Source: Bdellovibrio sp. GT3 (GTDB lineage Bacteria; Bdellovibrionota; Bdellovibrionia; Bdellovibrionales; Bdellovibrionaceae). Taken from it: a stretch of 64,000 nucleotides of DNA. The stretch spans positions 1,334,001 through 1,398,000 of the forward strand of contig NZ_JBBNAD010000005.1 of assembly GCF_037996765.1 (NCBI RefSeq), given 5' to 3'. The position numbers were made by a program, and so were the translations under genes. This document shows positions 7,965-15,360 of the stretch, piece after piece. Under the pieces are notes generated by a model. That model worked only from the letters and a program-made list of their open reading frames with translations. It made no database searches and was not told where the DNA came from. The number at the start of each line of letters is the position of its first letter. Positions within the stretch are counted from its first letter, which is position 1.

Positions 7965-9515
7965 TTAAAGTTCGTGCTCCACAATCATGCATTCGCTGAC
8001 TAGGTCTCCGGTTAGCAATGCCAATTGCCTTGCATGTCGCTCCCACTCATCCGGCGTTGATTTTTGCAGGCTTCCTATCAGCGACTCGAATTCATTCCAT
8101 CTGCTGATAAATGCCGGTGCCGAAGTTTTGAAAGCTTTGGAAGTCTTAAAAAATTCAATCAGAACGGGTAGAGACTGTTCCTTCTCAAAGGCGCGAAGCA
8201 TATCCAGCGACAATACGTTGGTAGTTCCTTCCCAGATAGTAAAAACCTGGGCATCACGTAGCAATCGGGGCAAACCTGTATCTTCCACATACCCTGCGCC
8301 ACCAAACATCTCCACAACTTCGCTGGAGATCGCCAGCGCTTTTTTCGCGGTATACAGCTTCAATACTGGAGTTAGAGTGCGTAGCAGGGTGCGCTCTTTG
8401 GCGTTGATTTCACCGACTTCGTCTTTTCCCAGTAAATGCGCAATATGAAAACTGAAAGCGAAGCAGCGGCGGAAGTCTTCTTCCAGCCAGCGCAATGTTT
8501 CCTGATGCAATGGATGGTCGATCAATAGTTTGCCAAAGGCTTTTCTTTTACGCGAATAGCTCTGGGCAAGATCCAGTGCGCGACGGGCGTGCCCGATAGC
8601 GCAGATGGAATTATAAATGCGGGTGATATTCAGGACGCTGGCAATCTTTTTGATTCCATCACCTTCTCCTCCGATCATACGGGCAGGAGTTCCTTGCAGG
8701 CTTAGTTCTGCTGTTGGCAGTGCTTTGGTGCCCAGCTTGTCTTTCAGGCGATGGATCTGGATGTGATTCAACTGTTCCTGATCATTGCGAAGTTCCAGGT
8801 AAAAAAGGCTTAAGCCTTTGGATCCGGCTGCGGCTCCATCCGGGCGCGCCAGGGTCAAAGCCATTTGTGATGTGGTCGCTGATGTGAACCACTTTGTTCC
8901 GTGCAAGGAGTGGGTTGCGCCAAATTCACTTTCACCAGTGAATGGATGCGCATCCGTGGACGTGCCGCTGACATCCGAGCCACCAGTTCTTTCAGTCATC
9001 CATTGGCCGGCAGTCCAAAATGTTTTTGGATCTCTTGAGGTCAGGTGGGGAATAGCACGAGTTTTCATTTCCGGAGTACCATAGAGCTCCAGAGCTCTGG
9101 CCGCGCCGTCGGTCATCGCCAAGGGGCATGAAAAAATTGCCGAACTCGGAGAGTATAAGTAAAGCAGCGCCATTTGATAAACACGCGAGTAAGATCCGTA
9201 TTTTCTTTCGTAGGCCGTGGCAACAATGCCTTCCTCTGCGGCGATCTTCTCCATGGCTTTCCAGCCTGCAGACACACGAATTTCGTCGATTCTGCGTCCC
9301 CAGGGATCAAATGGGACGTGGACGGGCGGATGAGACTCAGCATCCTCAGCAAAAGTCAGCATTTCGGTTGCCGCACGCTGCCCCAGGCGATCGAGGTGAG
9401 GCAGAGCTTGCTTCTGGCAATCTGCTGGCAGGATTTTTTTCAGGAACTTTTGAAGAAGAACATCGGACTGAAAAGTGTTCGTTAGGCTGGGCCCATCTTG
9501 ATAAAAGTTTTTCAT
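7965..9515 (-). CDS. Acyl-CoA dehydrogenase family protein (AidB-like subfamily)
   Basis: A 516-residue flavoprotein that would oxidise acyl-CoA at the alpha-beta position. The N-terminal third carries RIDEIRVSAGWKAMEKIAAEEG, typical of the long AidB-like branch. The FAD/substrate region reads LAMTDGAARALELYGTPEMK, then AGQWMTERTGGSDVSG. The C-terminal helical part has RKAFGKLLIDHPLHQETL, EMFGGAGYVEDTG and the active-site region IWEGTTNVLSLDML. Length is close to that of AidB. The ATG at 9515 (MKNFYQDG) is preferred because the frame upstream opens only with a TTG. Cytosolic; lipid catabolism or alkylation-stress protection, not distinguishable here. It stands alone, divergent from the protease gene. 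Confidence 0.88.
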   Translation of the reverse strand: MKNFYQDGPSLTNTFQSDVLLQKFLKKILPADCQKQALPHLDRLGQRAATEMLTFAEDAESHPPVHVPFDPWGRRIDEIRVSAGWKAMEKIAAEEGIVATAYERKYGSYSRVYQMALLYLYSPSSAIFSCPLAMTDGAARALELYGTPEMKTRAIPHLTSRDPKTFWTAGQWMTERTGGSDVSGTSTDAHPFTGESEFGATHSLHGTKWFTSATTSQMALTLARPDGAAAGSKGLSLFYLELRNDQEQLNHIQIHRLKDKLGTKALPTAELSLQGTPARMIGGEGDGIKKIASVLNITRIYNSICAIGHARRALDLAQSYSRKRKAFGKLLIDHPLHQETLRWLEEDFRRCFAFSFHIAHLLGKDEVGEINAKERTLLRTLTPVLKLYTAKKALAISSEVVEMFGGAGYVEDTGLPRLLRDAQVFTIWEGTTNVLSLDMLRAFEKEQSLPVLIEFFKTSKAFKTSAPAFISRWNEFESLIGSLQKSTPDEWERHARQLALLTGDLVSECMIVEHEL

Positions 9516-9644
9516 GGTTATTAGTGTAGGCTGCTCTGTGGGGCCGTACAACTGCCGTTCTGAGGAAGACCCGCTTTTTTGAGAAAATCATTGCCGTTTG
9601 TTCGATCCCTTCATATACAAAGCGCAAAGTTTTTTGGAGGGGCT

Positions 9645-10517
9645 ATGTCGCGTATTTTGGTTGCTGTATTATCTCTTGGAGTTTTGGCGTCTTGCTCTGC
9701 CAACTTGAATAGTTCTGTTGTGTCCAACGGGAATCGCATTATGAACGGGACTGAAGTCCAGGAAACAGATGCAATTGCGGCTCACTTGGTTTCTGTTTAT
9801 GACGTTGAAAATAACGGAGTCTGCACTGGAACTTTAATCGCACCAAATATCGTTTTGACGGCGGCTCATTGTATCTCCACTCACAAAAAAAATATCAAAG
9901 TCGTCTTCGGTCTGAACGTGGATGAGTACTTGGCGGCTCGCGAGCCGGATGTGCGTGAAGCCCACGTTCATAACGTAAGTGACATTATCGTCCATCCGGA
10001 ATGGAACTTTGAAAAGAATCAGGATAAAGAAGACGACTGGCATGACCTTGCGGTTATTAAGTTCAAAGGCGATGCACCCGAGGGTTTTGCCCCTGCTGAG
10101 TTTTTGCATGACTTGAACGTTCTGCAAACGGGTGTGGCGGCATATGTCGCGGGTTATGGAGTCAACGAAGTTAAGCACCGGGAAATCAAAGAAGGTGAAT
10201 CTTTGAAGTCCGGTGAAGAGGCTGTTTGTGACGACAAGGGTTGCATTGCGATCAAATTCGATGGTGATGGATTATTGCGTTGGACTCAGGCTCCGATTGC
10301 GACGTTCTCTGAGACAGAAATTCGTTTGGATGAACAAAACGGTGGTACATGCGGTGGTGATTCCGGTGGTCCTGCATTTGTGATGCATGAAGGAAAGTTT
10401 CTACTTTTTGGTGTCACCAGCCGTGGAAGCCTGTTCTGTAATTCTGTGGGTGTGTATACTGTAGCCCTTAAGCTTTACGACTTTTTGAAACCAGCGGTTG
10501 AACGTCTTCAGCAGTAA
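9645..10517 (+). CDS. Secreted trypsin-like serine protease, lipoprotein
   Basis: A 290-residue chymotrypsin-fold protease. It starts with a lipoprotein signal, LSLGVLASC, with the lipidated Cys at 17. The mature N-terminus region RIMNGTEV resembles a zymogen activation site. The triad is visible: His75 in LTAAHC, Asp134 in WHDLAVIKF and Ser240 in GGDSGGPAF. Paired cysteines fit trypsin disulphides. The ATG at 9645 is chosen because GGAGGGG is at 9636-9642; the longer in-frame start at 9579 would bury the signal peptide. It would be anchored in the envelope and act on periplasmic, surface or prey proteins. A small secreted protein follows 20 bp downstream. Confidence 0.92.
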   Translation: MSRILVAVLSLGVLASCSANLNSSVVSNGNRIMNGTEVQETDAIAAHLVSVYDVENNGVCTGTLIAPNIVLTAAHCISTHKKNIKVVFGLNVDEYLAAREPDVREAHVHNVSDIIVHPEWNFEKNQDKEDDWHDLAVIKFKGDAPEGFAPAEFLHDLNVLQTGVAAYVAGYGVNEVKHREIKEGESLKSGEEAVCDDKGCIAIKFDGDGLLRWTQAPIATFSETEIRLDEQNGGTCGGDSGGPAFVMHEGKFLLFGVTSRGSLFCNSVGVYTVALKLYDFLKPAVERLQQ

Positions 10518-10537
10518 GACGGAACTTTGGGGAAGTT

Positions 10538-10840
10538 ATGAAATTGATCACGCTTGCGATTCTATCCAGTCTGATGACGTTTTCTGCGACGGCGGCTGTG
10601 CCTGGCAGAATCACTTTGAAAATCGATTCCCAGAAGGCGGAAGTTCATTTGACTGGCGTCAAAGCCGGTGATCGCGTCAGCTTGATGGAAGAGATTTGTG
10701 AAGGACCTCGAGTCAAACTCTGCCGTACCAATAAAGTCGGAGAAGCCGTGGTATCAAAGGTTATCAATTCCGAGACTTCAGAGATCACCGCTGACGGAAA
10801 ACAACCTTTGAAAGAAAACCTTCTGGTCGAAAAGAAGTAA
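10538..10840 (+). CDS. Small secreted protein encoded beside the trypsin-like protease
   Basis: 100 residues with a clear signal peptide (cleavage about after ATAA, residue 19). The rest is predicted mainly beta-strand with two cysteines (EICEGPRVKLC). I do not recognise a family. It lies only 20 bp after the protease and has its own ribosome site (GGGGAAG), so the two are probably co-transcribed. That makes a protease partner, such as an inhibitor or a substrate, a reasonable guess, but nothing in the sequence proves it. It ends one base before the convergent porin gene. Confidence 0.65.
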   Translation: MKLITLAILSSLMTFSATAAVPGRITLKIDSQKAEVHLTGVKAGDRVSLMEEICEGPRVKLCRTNKVGEAVVSKVINSETSEITADGKQPLKENLLVEKK

Positions 10841-10841
10841 T

Positions 10842-11924
10842 TTAGAAATGTGCAATGGCGCCCAGGGTGATCATCGTTGAACGATCCGTGGGCCCGCCAT
10901 CAGAGTCTTTCATAATCTCCTGGTCCGCCAGATCCTGGCGAAGTTCCAAGTATACATTCAGATTATCATTCAGCTTGAATTTGTCGCCCACAGACCAAAC
11001 CTCAACCTTATCTGCACCGGGATAAAAAGTATCGACGGTGGCGTTTAAGGAATCCATTTCTCCTGCTCCCAAGATACTCTCGTAACGCAGACCCAGGGTG
11101 TGTCCTCCCAGAATATAAGAACCTTGTGCAGATAAAGACTGTGCGTAGCTTTCGCTTAAACCGTCAGGTGTCTGCGCGCGTGAATCGTAACTGACAGAGA
11201 CATTAAATTCGTCGCTAACTTTATAAGTTGTCCAGATGTTCGTGGTGGCCTTGGCCACACTGGAGCCGGGAATGGTAGCTGAAGCATCCTTACCCGCATA
11301 GTAACCGGCAAACCAAAGAAACCGGCCGGCAATACCTGTTGCCGAAAGTTCGGTGGTCTTCGTCGTTGCCATTTCGTCACCGTATTGGTTGTAGGCGCTA
11401 CGATTGTAGGAGCTGAGTGTGACGGCCAGCCATTCTCCAGGGTTGAATTTCAAACGCAGGCCTTCATTGTATCCCGGCACGATGCTTTGATACGCAACCG
11501 TGTTTTGGTAAAACACGTTTTCGGCCCGCATCGCAGATTCAAAACCAAGAGTTGAACAAAGTCGACCGAATCCCGCAGACCAGGCCGCATTGATGTTGTA
11601 ATAGATTTCAAGCTGATCAAGGGTGCCGAAACTGTTTTTGCTGGTACCACCGGGAGTGCTGACTTCGATGGGCATGTACATCAGTCGCGCCAGGAAGGAC
11701 AATTGATCGGTGTCCTTTTTTAGAATCACCTGTGCACTGTTGAAGCGATATTGTTCGTTCAACGCGCCAGCGGATGCCGGGTAGGTGTTGCCTCCCGAGG
11801 ACATAAAGTTATATTCGAATGCGGCTTCACCTTGAACTGTAATACCAGAAAGGACCTCATCAGCATATGCGGTGAATGGCATACTTGCGCCTAAAGCGGC
11901 AAGAATTGTGATGAATTTTTTCAT
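10842..11924 (-). CDS. Outer-membrane beta-barrel porin
   Basis: 360 residues starting with a signal peptide (MKKFITILAAL...AYA). The remainder alternates polar and hydrophobic residues with many aromatic girdle residues, and ends in ...LGAIAHF, the C-terminal phenylalanine recognised by the BAM machinery. The central region (GFGRLCSTLGFESAMRAENVFYQ; YNEGLRLKFNPGEWLAVTLSSYNRSAYNQ) resembles the outer-membrane beta-barrel (OmpL/porin_4-like) group common in delta-type bacteria. Substrate unknown. The leader has no ordinary Shine-Dalgarno. Instead a small hairpin (11930-11949, GTCTAT/ATAGAC) lies between a GAGG and the ATG, which might bring them together. Confidence 0.78.
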   Translation of the reverse strand: MKKFITILAALGASMPFTAYADEVLSGITVQGEAAFEYNFMSSGGNTYPASAGALNEQYRFNSAQVILKKDTDQLSFLARLMYMPIEVSTPGGTSKNSFGTLDQLEIYYNINAAWSAGFGRLCSTLGFESAMRAENVFYQNTVAYQSIVPGYNEGLRLKFNPGEWLAVTLSSYNRSAYNQYGDEMATTKTTELSATGIAGRFLWFAGYYAGKDASATIPGSSVAKATTNIWTTYKVSDEFNVSVSYDSRAQTPDGLSESYAQSLSAQGSYILGGHTLGLRYESILGAGEMDSLNATVDTFYPGADKVEVWSVGDKFKLNDNLNVYLELRQDLADQEIMKDSDGGPTDRSTMITLGAIAHF

Positions 11925-12094
11925 GCGTAGTCTATCGGTGAAAATAGACCTCACATTCATTCTTTTGAAGTCCAGTCGTTGTTTGGACTTTTGGTCGAGC
12001 TAAAGAGTGTCTCAGTCTAAGAATTCACGTGGCTTAGGTCCGGGGTGATAGTTGACGCATGTTCATTCCCTAAAGGTCAGGGTACAATTGAGGA

Positions 12095-13069
12095 ATGACA
12101 GATCCTCAGCCGAAAATGATTATGGTAGGGGTAGAGCTCTTTACTGAGAACTTTCCACTTCCAGCAGACGTTTATACAAGACTCCCTTCCGGTCAGTATC
12201 TTTTGGTCGGTAAAAAAGGTGAGAAAAGTAATTTTCAAAGCTTGCACATGACTGCGCAAAAGAAAGCTGAGCTCTATGTGCGCGGAGCTGATTATGACAC
12301 TGTCATTCAATTCAATTTGGCTCTGGCCAGAACTGCTGTCGGCAAAGCTCAGGTTCCAACTAATTTAAAATTGAATTTGATTTCCGGATTGGCGGATTCG
12401 GCGATCAACGACTTGGTGGATCGCAAGATTGTGTTGGGTTCTTACGAGCGTGTGAAGCAGCTATCAGGCTTCATCAAGGATACTGTCGCTCAAGTGAGTG
12501 ATGTTGAAAAACTATTGGATCTGTTAAGTAAGCTGCCCGCAGACAATGCCTCGCATGGTATGGCGACTGCTGCTGTGTCTCTTTTAATCTGTGAAAAAAT
12601 GGAAATTCATTCCAAGCCCACTCTGGAAAAGGTGGCTTTGGGAGCGATGTTGCATGATATCGGCATGAAAGAGATCCCCGATGCCATTTTAAAGAAAACC
12701 CGGGCTGATCGTACAATTGAGGAAACAACACACTATGAGTCTCACACGATGAGAGGTGTGGAGATGCTTCAGGAATTGAGAGAGATACCGTCAGATGTTT
12801 TGGCGATTATTCTGGAGCATCATGAAAACGCCTTGGGTATGGGATACCCCCGTCGTATTCGCGATATCAAGATGAATCCACTAGCGAGAATCGTGGCAGT
12901 GGCAAATTACTTTGTGGAGCTTCTGCACGACAAAACCGGCGAACATCAGGCTTTAACGCCAGAGGAAGCCATTCACTATATGGAAGTAACGTTAGGGCAG
13001 CCCTTCAATAAGCAGGTGTTTCTTGCCTTGAAGGATATTGTCTATGCTCATCGCAGAGCCGCCTCTTAG
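12095..13069 (+). CDS. HD-GYP domain protein (cyclic-di-GMP phosphodiesterase family, divergent motifs)
   Basis: 324 residues. Residues about 1-80 resemble the small N-terminal domain found before HD-GYP domains. Residues about 140-310 form the HD-GYP domain: His154 (SHGMA), His187-Asp188 (LHDIG), His217, His242-His243-Glu244 and GYP at 250-252. Two canonical positions differ: the Lys after HDIG is Met, and the Asp in HHExxDGxGYP is Leu. The metal ligands look intact, so c-di-GMP hydrolysis is possible but not certain. It would act in the cytosol. No signal peptide or transmembrane segment is seen. It stands alone with a weak ribosome site (GAGG very close to the ATG). Confidence 0.82.
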   Translation: MTDPQPKMIMVGVELFTENFPLPADVYTRLPSGQYLLVGKKGEKSNFQSLHMTAQKKAELYVRGADYDTVIQFNLALARTAVGKAQVPTNLKLNLISGLADSAINDLVDRKIVLGSYERVKQLSGFIKDTVAQVSDVEKLLDLLSKLPADNASHGMATAAVSLLICEKMEIHSKPTLEKVALGAMLHDIGMKEIPDAILKKTRADRTIEETTHYESHTMRGVEMLQELREIPSDVLAIILEHHENALGMGYPRRIRDIKMNPLARIVAVANYFVELLHDKTGEHQALTPEEAIHYMEVTLGQPFNKQVFLALKDIVYAHRRAAS

Positions 13070-13080
13070 GTCGGCCTGAG

Positions 13081-13368
13081 TTAATGCCGTTCTGATCTGT
13101 CTGGATTGATATCGCTGTCCAAGCTTGTGCGACGGCGATCTTCACTAAGACGTTGATCTGATTCCGGTCTGTTTAAGCTGTCTTTAAATTCATTGAATTT
13201 TTTAGTGGCCTCTTCCTTGGACAGTCCATAGGTCTTTTCAATGTGACCTTCCAGCTTATCAAGGTTGCCTTCCATTTTATCAATGTCGTCGTCTGTCAGG
13301 CGACCCCAGGCCTCTTTGATTTTGCCTTTAAGAATCTTCCAATCACCACTCATGGTTTCTTTGTTCAT
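13081..13368 (-). CDS. CsbD-family stress protein
   Basis: 95 residues. The CsbD/YjbJ family core is visible: GDWKILKGKIKEAWGRLTDDDID, then GNLDKLEGHIEKTYGLSKEEA. The protein is small, charged and helical, and a further charged 35-residue tail (RPESDQRLSEDRRRTSLDSD...) follows the family core. Members accumulate in general stress and stationary phase in other bacteria; their molecular role is unknown. A very strong ribosome site (AAGGAGG) precedes the ATG, which fits high expression. It is encoded directly downstream of the CBS-domain gene on the same strand, 29 bp after it. Confidence 0.9.
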   Translation of the reverse strand: MNKETMSGDWKILKGKIKEAWGRLTDDDIDKMEGNLDKLEGHIEKTYGLSKEEATKKFNEFKDSLNRPESDQRLSEDRRRTSLDSDINPDRSERH

Positions 13369-13397
13369 AACAACCTCCTTGTGGGAAATCCTTGAAC

Positions 13398-13814
13398 TTA
13401 TACCTGCGCTACATGCGAAAGCAGATCGTGCGAAATATTTTTGTTTTGTCCTCGGGTTGCAATGTCTCCCAGGCTGAGCATGCCAACCAGTCGTTTGGAT
13501 TTGTTGACGACGGGGACACGGCGGATTTTATTGCGAATCATGTGTTGGGCTGCGACGCCAAGGTCTTCGTCATCGAAACAGTATTCGATACCCTGACTCA
13601 TGCATTGTTCAACCAGGGTGGTTTTGGGATCCAAACCTGCCGCCACCACGCGAATGGTGATGTCGCGATCTGTGATCATTCCAATCATTTTATCATTGCG
13701 ACTGACTGGCAAGGAGCCGTAACTGTTCTTTTCCATCATCAGGGCTGCCTCTTGAACAGTTCGATCGGCACCGATTACGTCGGCGCGAGGGCGCATGACA
13801 TCTTTGACTTTCAT
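13398..13814 (-). CDS. CBS-domain pair protein
   Basis: 138 residues consisting of two CBS motifs. The first is in residues about 1-65 (VKDVMRPRADVIGADRTVQEAALMM...GMITDRDITIRVV). The second is in about 70-130 (CFDDEDLGVAAQHMIRNKIRRVPVVNKSKRLVGMLSLGDIA). Such stand-alone pairs bind adenosine nucleotides and are often stress- or energy-linked; the partner here is unknown. AAAAGGAGA gives a good ribosome site. It probably forms an operon with the CsbD gene downstream. Confidence 0.92.
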   Translation of the reverse strand: MKVKDVMRPRADVIGADRTVQEAALMMEKNSYGSLPVSRNDKMIGMITDRDITIRVVAAGLDPKTTLVEQCMSQGIEYCFDDEDLGVAAQHMIRNKIRRVPVVNKSKRLVGMLSLGDIATRGQNKNISHDLLSHVAQV

Positions 13815-13890
13815 AACGTCTCCTTTTGTTGCCCCCAGAATACTCCGGGAGCTTCAATTTGAGCGTTAGAAATGATTCAGGAAACCGACC

Positions 13891-14463
13891 TTAGGGCTTG
13901 GCGCACTCGCCTTGTTTTTGGCAATCACGCATATCAGAACTGTATTCGTGCAATTCGCGCAAAGTGTAGCCAAGTTCTTGGTCGTATCCTTCGCGAACAC
14001 TGCCCAATTGGCCGATGGTGATGAAATCGTTAATGCCTTCAAACCAAGCCTGATCATAAAGCTGACCGGTGGAAGTGGATTTAAAATAAACAGTCGCTGC
14101 AGAACGGATCACTTTGATGAAACGATTGCGTTGATCCAAAGCTTTTTGCAAACCGCCGCTGAAGCTCTTCCAGCATTTGACTTCGCCGACGCGAACAACT
14201 TTTTGAAGTTGAAGGTCGAAAACCACGATATCCAACTCACCGATGGTGCGAGAGCTGTCGCCATAGGCGATACCGACTTCAACTACGTATTGGGGAGCAG
14301 GGAATTGTTTGCGAACGTCCAAGCGGGCAATCTCTTCACAGATAGCGCCGGAGTCTTCATAACTGCGGGGAACCGATTTCAAGGCTTCAAAATCTTCAGC
14401 CCAGTTTGCAGCAAAAAGGTTTAAAGAAAAAAACAATGCGCTTAAGAAAACCGTTACCTTCAT
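13891..14463 (-). CDS. Secreted protein with a PD-(D/E)XK nuclease-like motif
   Basis: 190 residues with a signal peptide (MKVTVFLSALFFSLNLFAA). I do not recognise a named family. Residues 75-96 read GELDIVVFD...VGEVKCW, that is, D78 followed 16 residues later by E94-V-K96, with a glutamate (E76) just before. This is the order and spacing of the PD-(D/E)XK nuclease active site, placed on two predicted beta-strands. If real, it would be an exported DNase-like protein, which would suit a predator. The motif is short and chance cannot be excluded. ATG 14463 is chosen because GGAGGGG lies just upstream; the longer frame to 14514 has no ribosome site. Confidence 0.6.
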   Translation of the reverse strand: MKVTVFLSALFFSLNLFAANWAEDFEALKSVPRSYEDSGAICEEIARLDVRKQFPAPQYVVEVGIAYGDSSRTIGELDIVVFDLQLQKVVRVGEVKCWKSFSGGLQKALDQRNRFIKVIRSAATVYFKSTSTGQLYDQAWFEGINDFITIGQLGSVREGYDQELGYTLRELHEYSSDMRDCQKQGECAKP

Positions 14464-14598
14464 AAATCCCCTCCGAAGGCCCCCATAGATCGCTGAGCCC
14501 TGCAAATTGTTCAAGGATTTACTCCTTAAACATTAAATGTGCGCCGCACCATCGATAGGATGTTGAATTTATTACCCACAGTTTGTAAGAGCACCCCC

Positions 14599-15279
14599 AT
14601 GACAATAAAAGTGATTCGTTTTCTAATTCCAGTTGTTGCTGCGTTTACTGGCTGTGCGGCTTTTGCCGGCATCCTTCCCAATAAGGAAGACCGCTGGAAT
14701 TTCTATGTAAAACGTTTCGAACAAGTGGCGTCCCGTGAATCAGATATTCCTGAGGTCGCCATCGACAGAACCGTCGAATTCTTGCAATCCAATCGTATCA
14801 AGCTCGAAAAGCTATTGAACAACCGCAGTGTGGTGGTGATCAATGACTTCACTCAGGACAGCATTCGTGAACGCATGTTTGTGGTTTACGTTTATCTAGG
14901 CAAGGTTGAGCGTTACCAGGTGGCTCATGGGATCGGAAGCGGTGAAGGGCCTCATGTCTATAAGTGCTCAGGAGCGTCGGGATCCAAGGCGACTCCTCCA
15001 GGGTTTTTGGTTGTTCAGAATGAAAACCGGGCTTCCTCTTTCGGATCGGCGCTGTACATGGATGGGCTTGAAACCCGTAATAGCAGTTCCCGCGCCCGAG
15101 CGGTGGTGCTTCACCCGAACAAAACTGCATACGAGCGTGCTTTGATCCAACGCAAATGGGGTTTTATTGACCTGAGCGAAGGATGCACACAGCTGACTCG
15201 CGAAGACTATGCAAAGTTGAAATCCCGAATTCAGGGTGGCAGTCTGCTTTATAACTTCTGTCCTGAAGATAAGCGCTAA
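14599..15279 (+). CDS. L,D-transpeptidase-like protein (murein L,D-transpeptidase catalytic domain family, YkuD_2)
   Basis: 226 residues with an N-terminal signal/anchor segment (VIRFLIPVVAAFTGCAAFA). The second half resembles the YkuD_2 family: VAHGIGSGEG, TPPGFLVVQNE, a basic R-A-R-A-V-V-L-H segment with His172, and the catalytic-type SEGC with Cys196 followed by TQL. Such enzymes cross-link or remodel peptidoglycan in the periplasm. Bdellovibrio-type predators carry many for prey-wall and self-wall work, so either role is possible. The start is uncertain: ATG 14599 has no Shine-Dalgarno, whereas ATG 14560 has AGGA close by and would add 13 residues. Confidence 0.78.
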   Translation: MTIKVIRFLIPVVAAFTGCAAFAGILPNKEDRWNFYVKRFEQVASRESDIPEVAIDRTVEFLQSNRIKLEKLLNNRSVVVINDFTQDSIRERMFVVYVYLGKVERYQVAHGIGSGEGPHVYKCSGASGSKATPPGFLVVQNENRASSFGSALYMDGLETRNSSSRARAVVLHPNKTAYERALIQRKWGFIDLSEGCTQLTREDYAKLKSRIQGGSLLYNFCPEDKR

Positions 15280-15293
15280 TTCGGCGCATTCGC

Positions 15294-15360
15294 TTGGACT
15301 TCATTTAAAATTGATTCTATAAATGTCCTTGTACAACATCGTTGAAACAAGGACCTGTCT
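15294..15360 (+). promoter_or_regulatory. Promoter and nested dyad covering the ribosome binding site of the GH13 gene
   Basis: A good -10 (TATAAA, 15318-15323) lies 18 bp after a poor -35 (TTGGAC, 15294-15299). Just downstream is a nested dyad: GTCCTTGT (15325-15332), CAAC (15334-15337), ATC, GTTG (15341-15344), ACAAGGAC (15347-15354). The right arm contains AAGGA (15349-15353), the ribosome site for ATG 15361. It could be an operator at the transcription start or, if transcription starts upstream, an RNA hairpin that masks the ribosome site. Confidence 0.5.
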
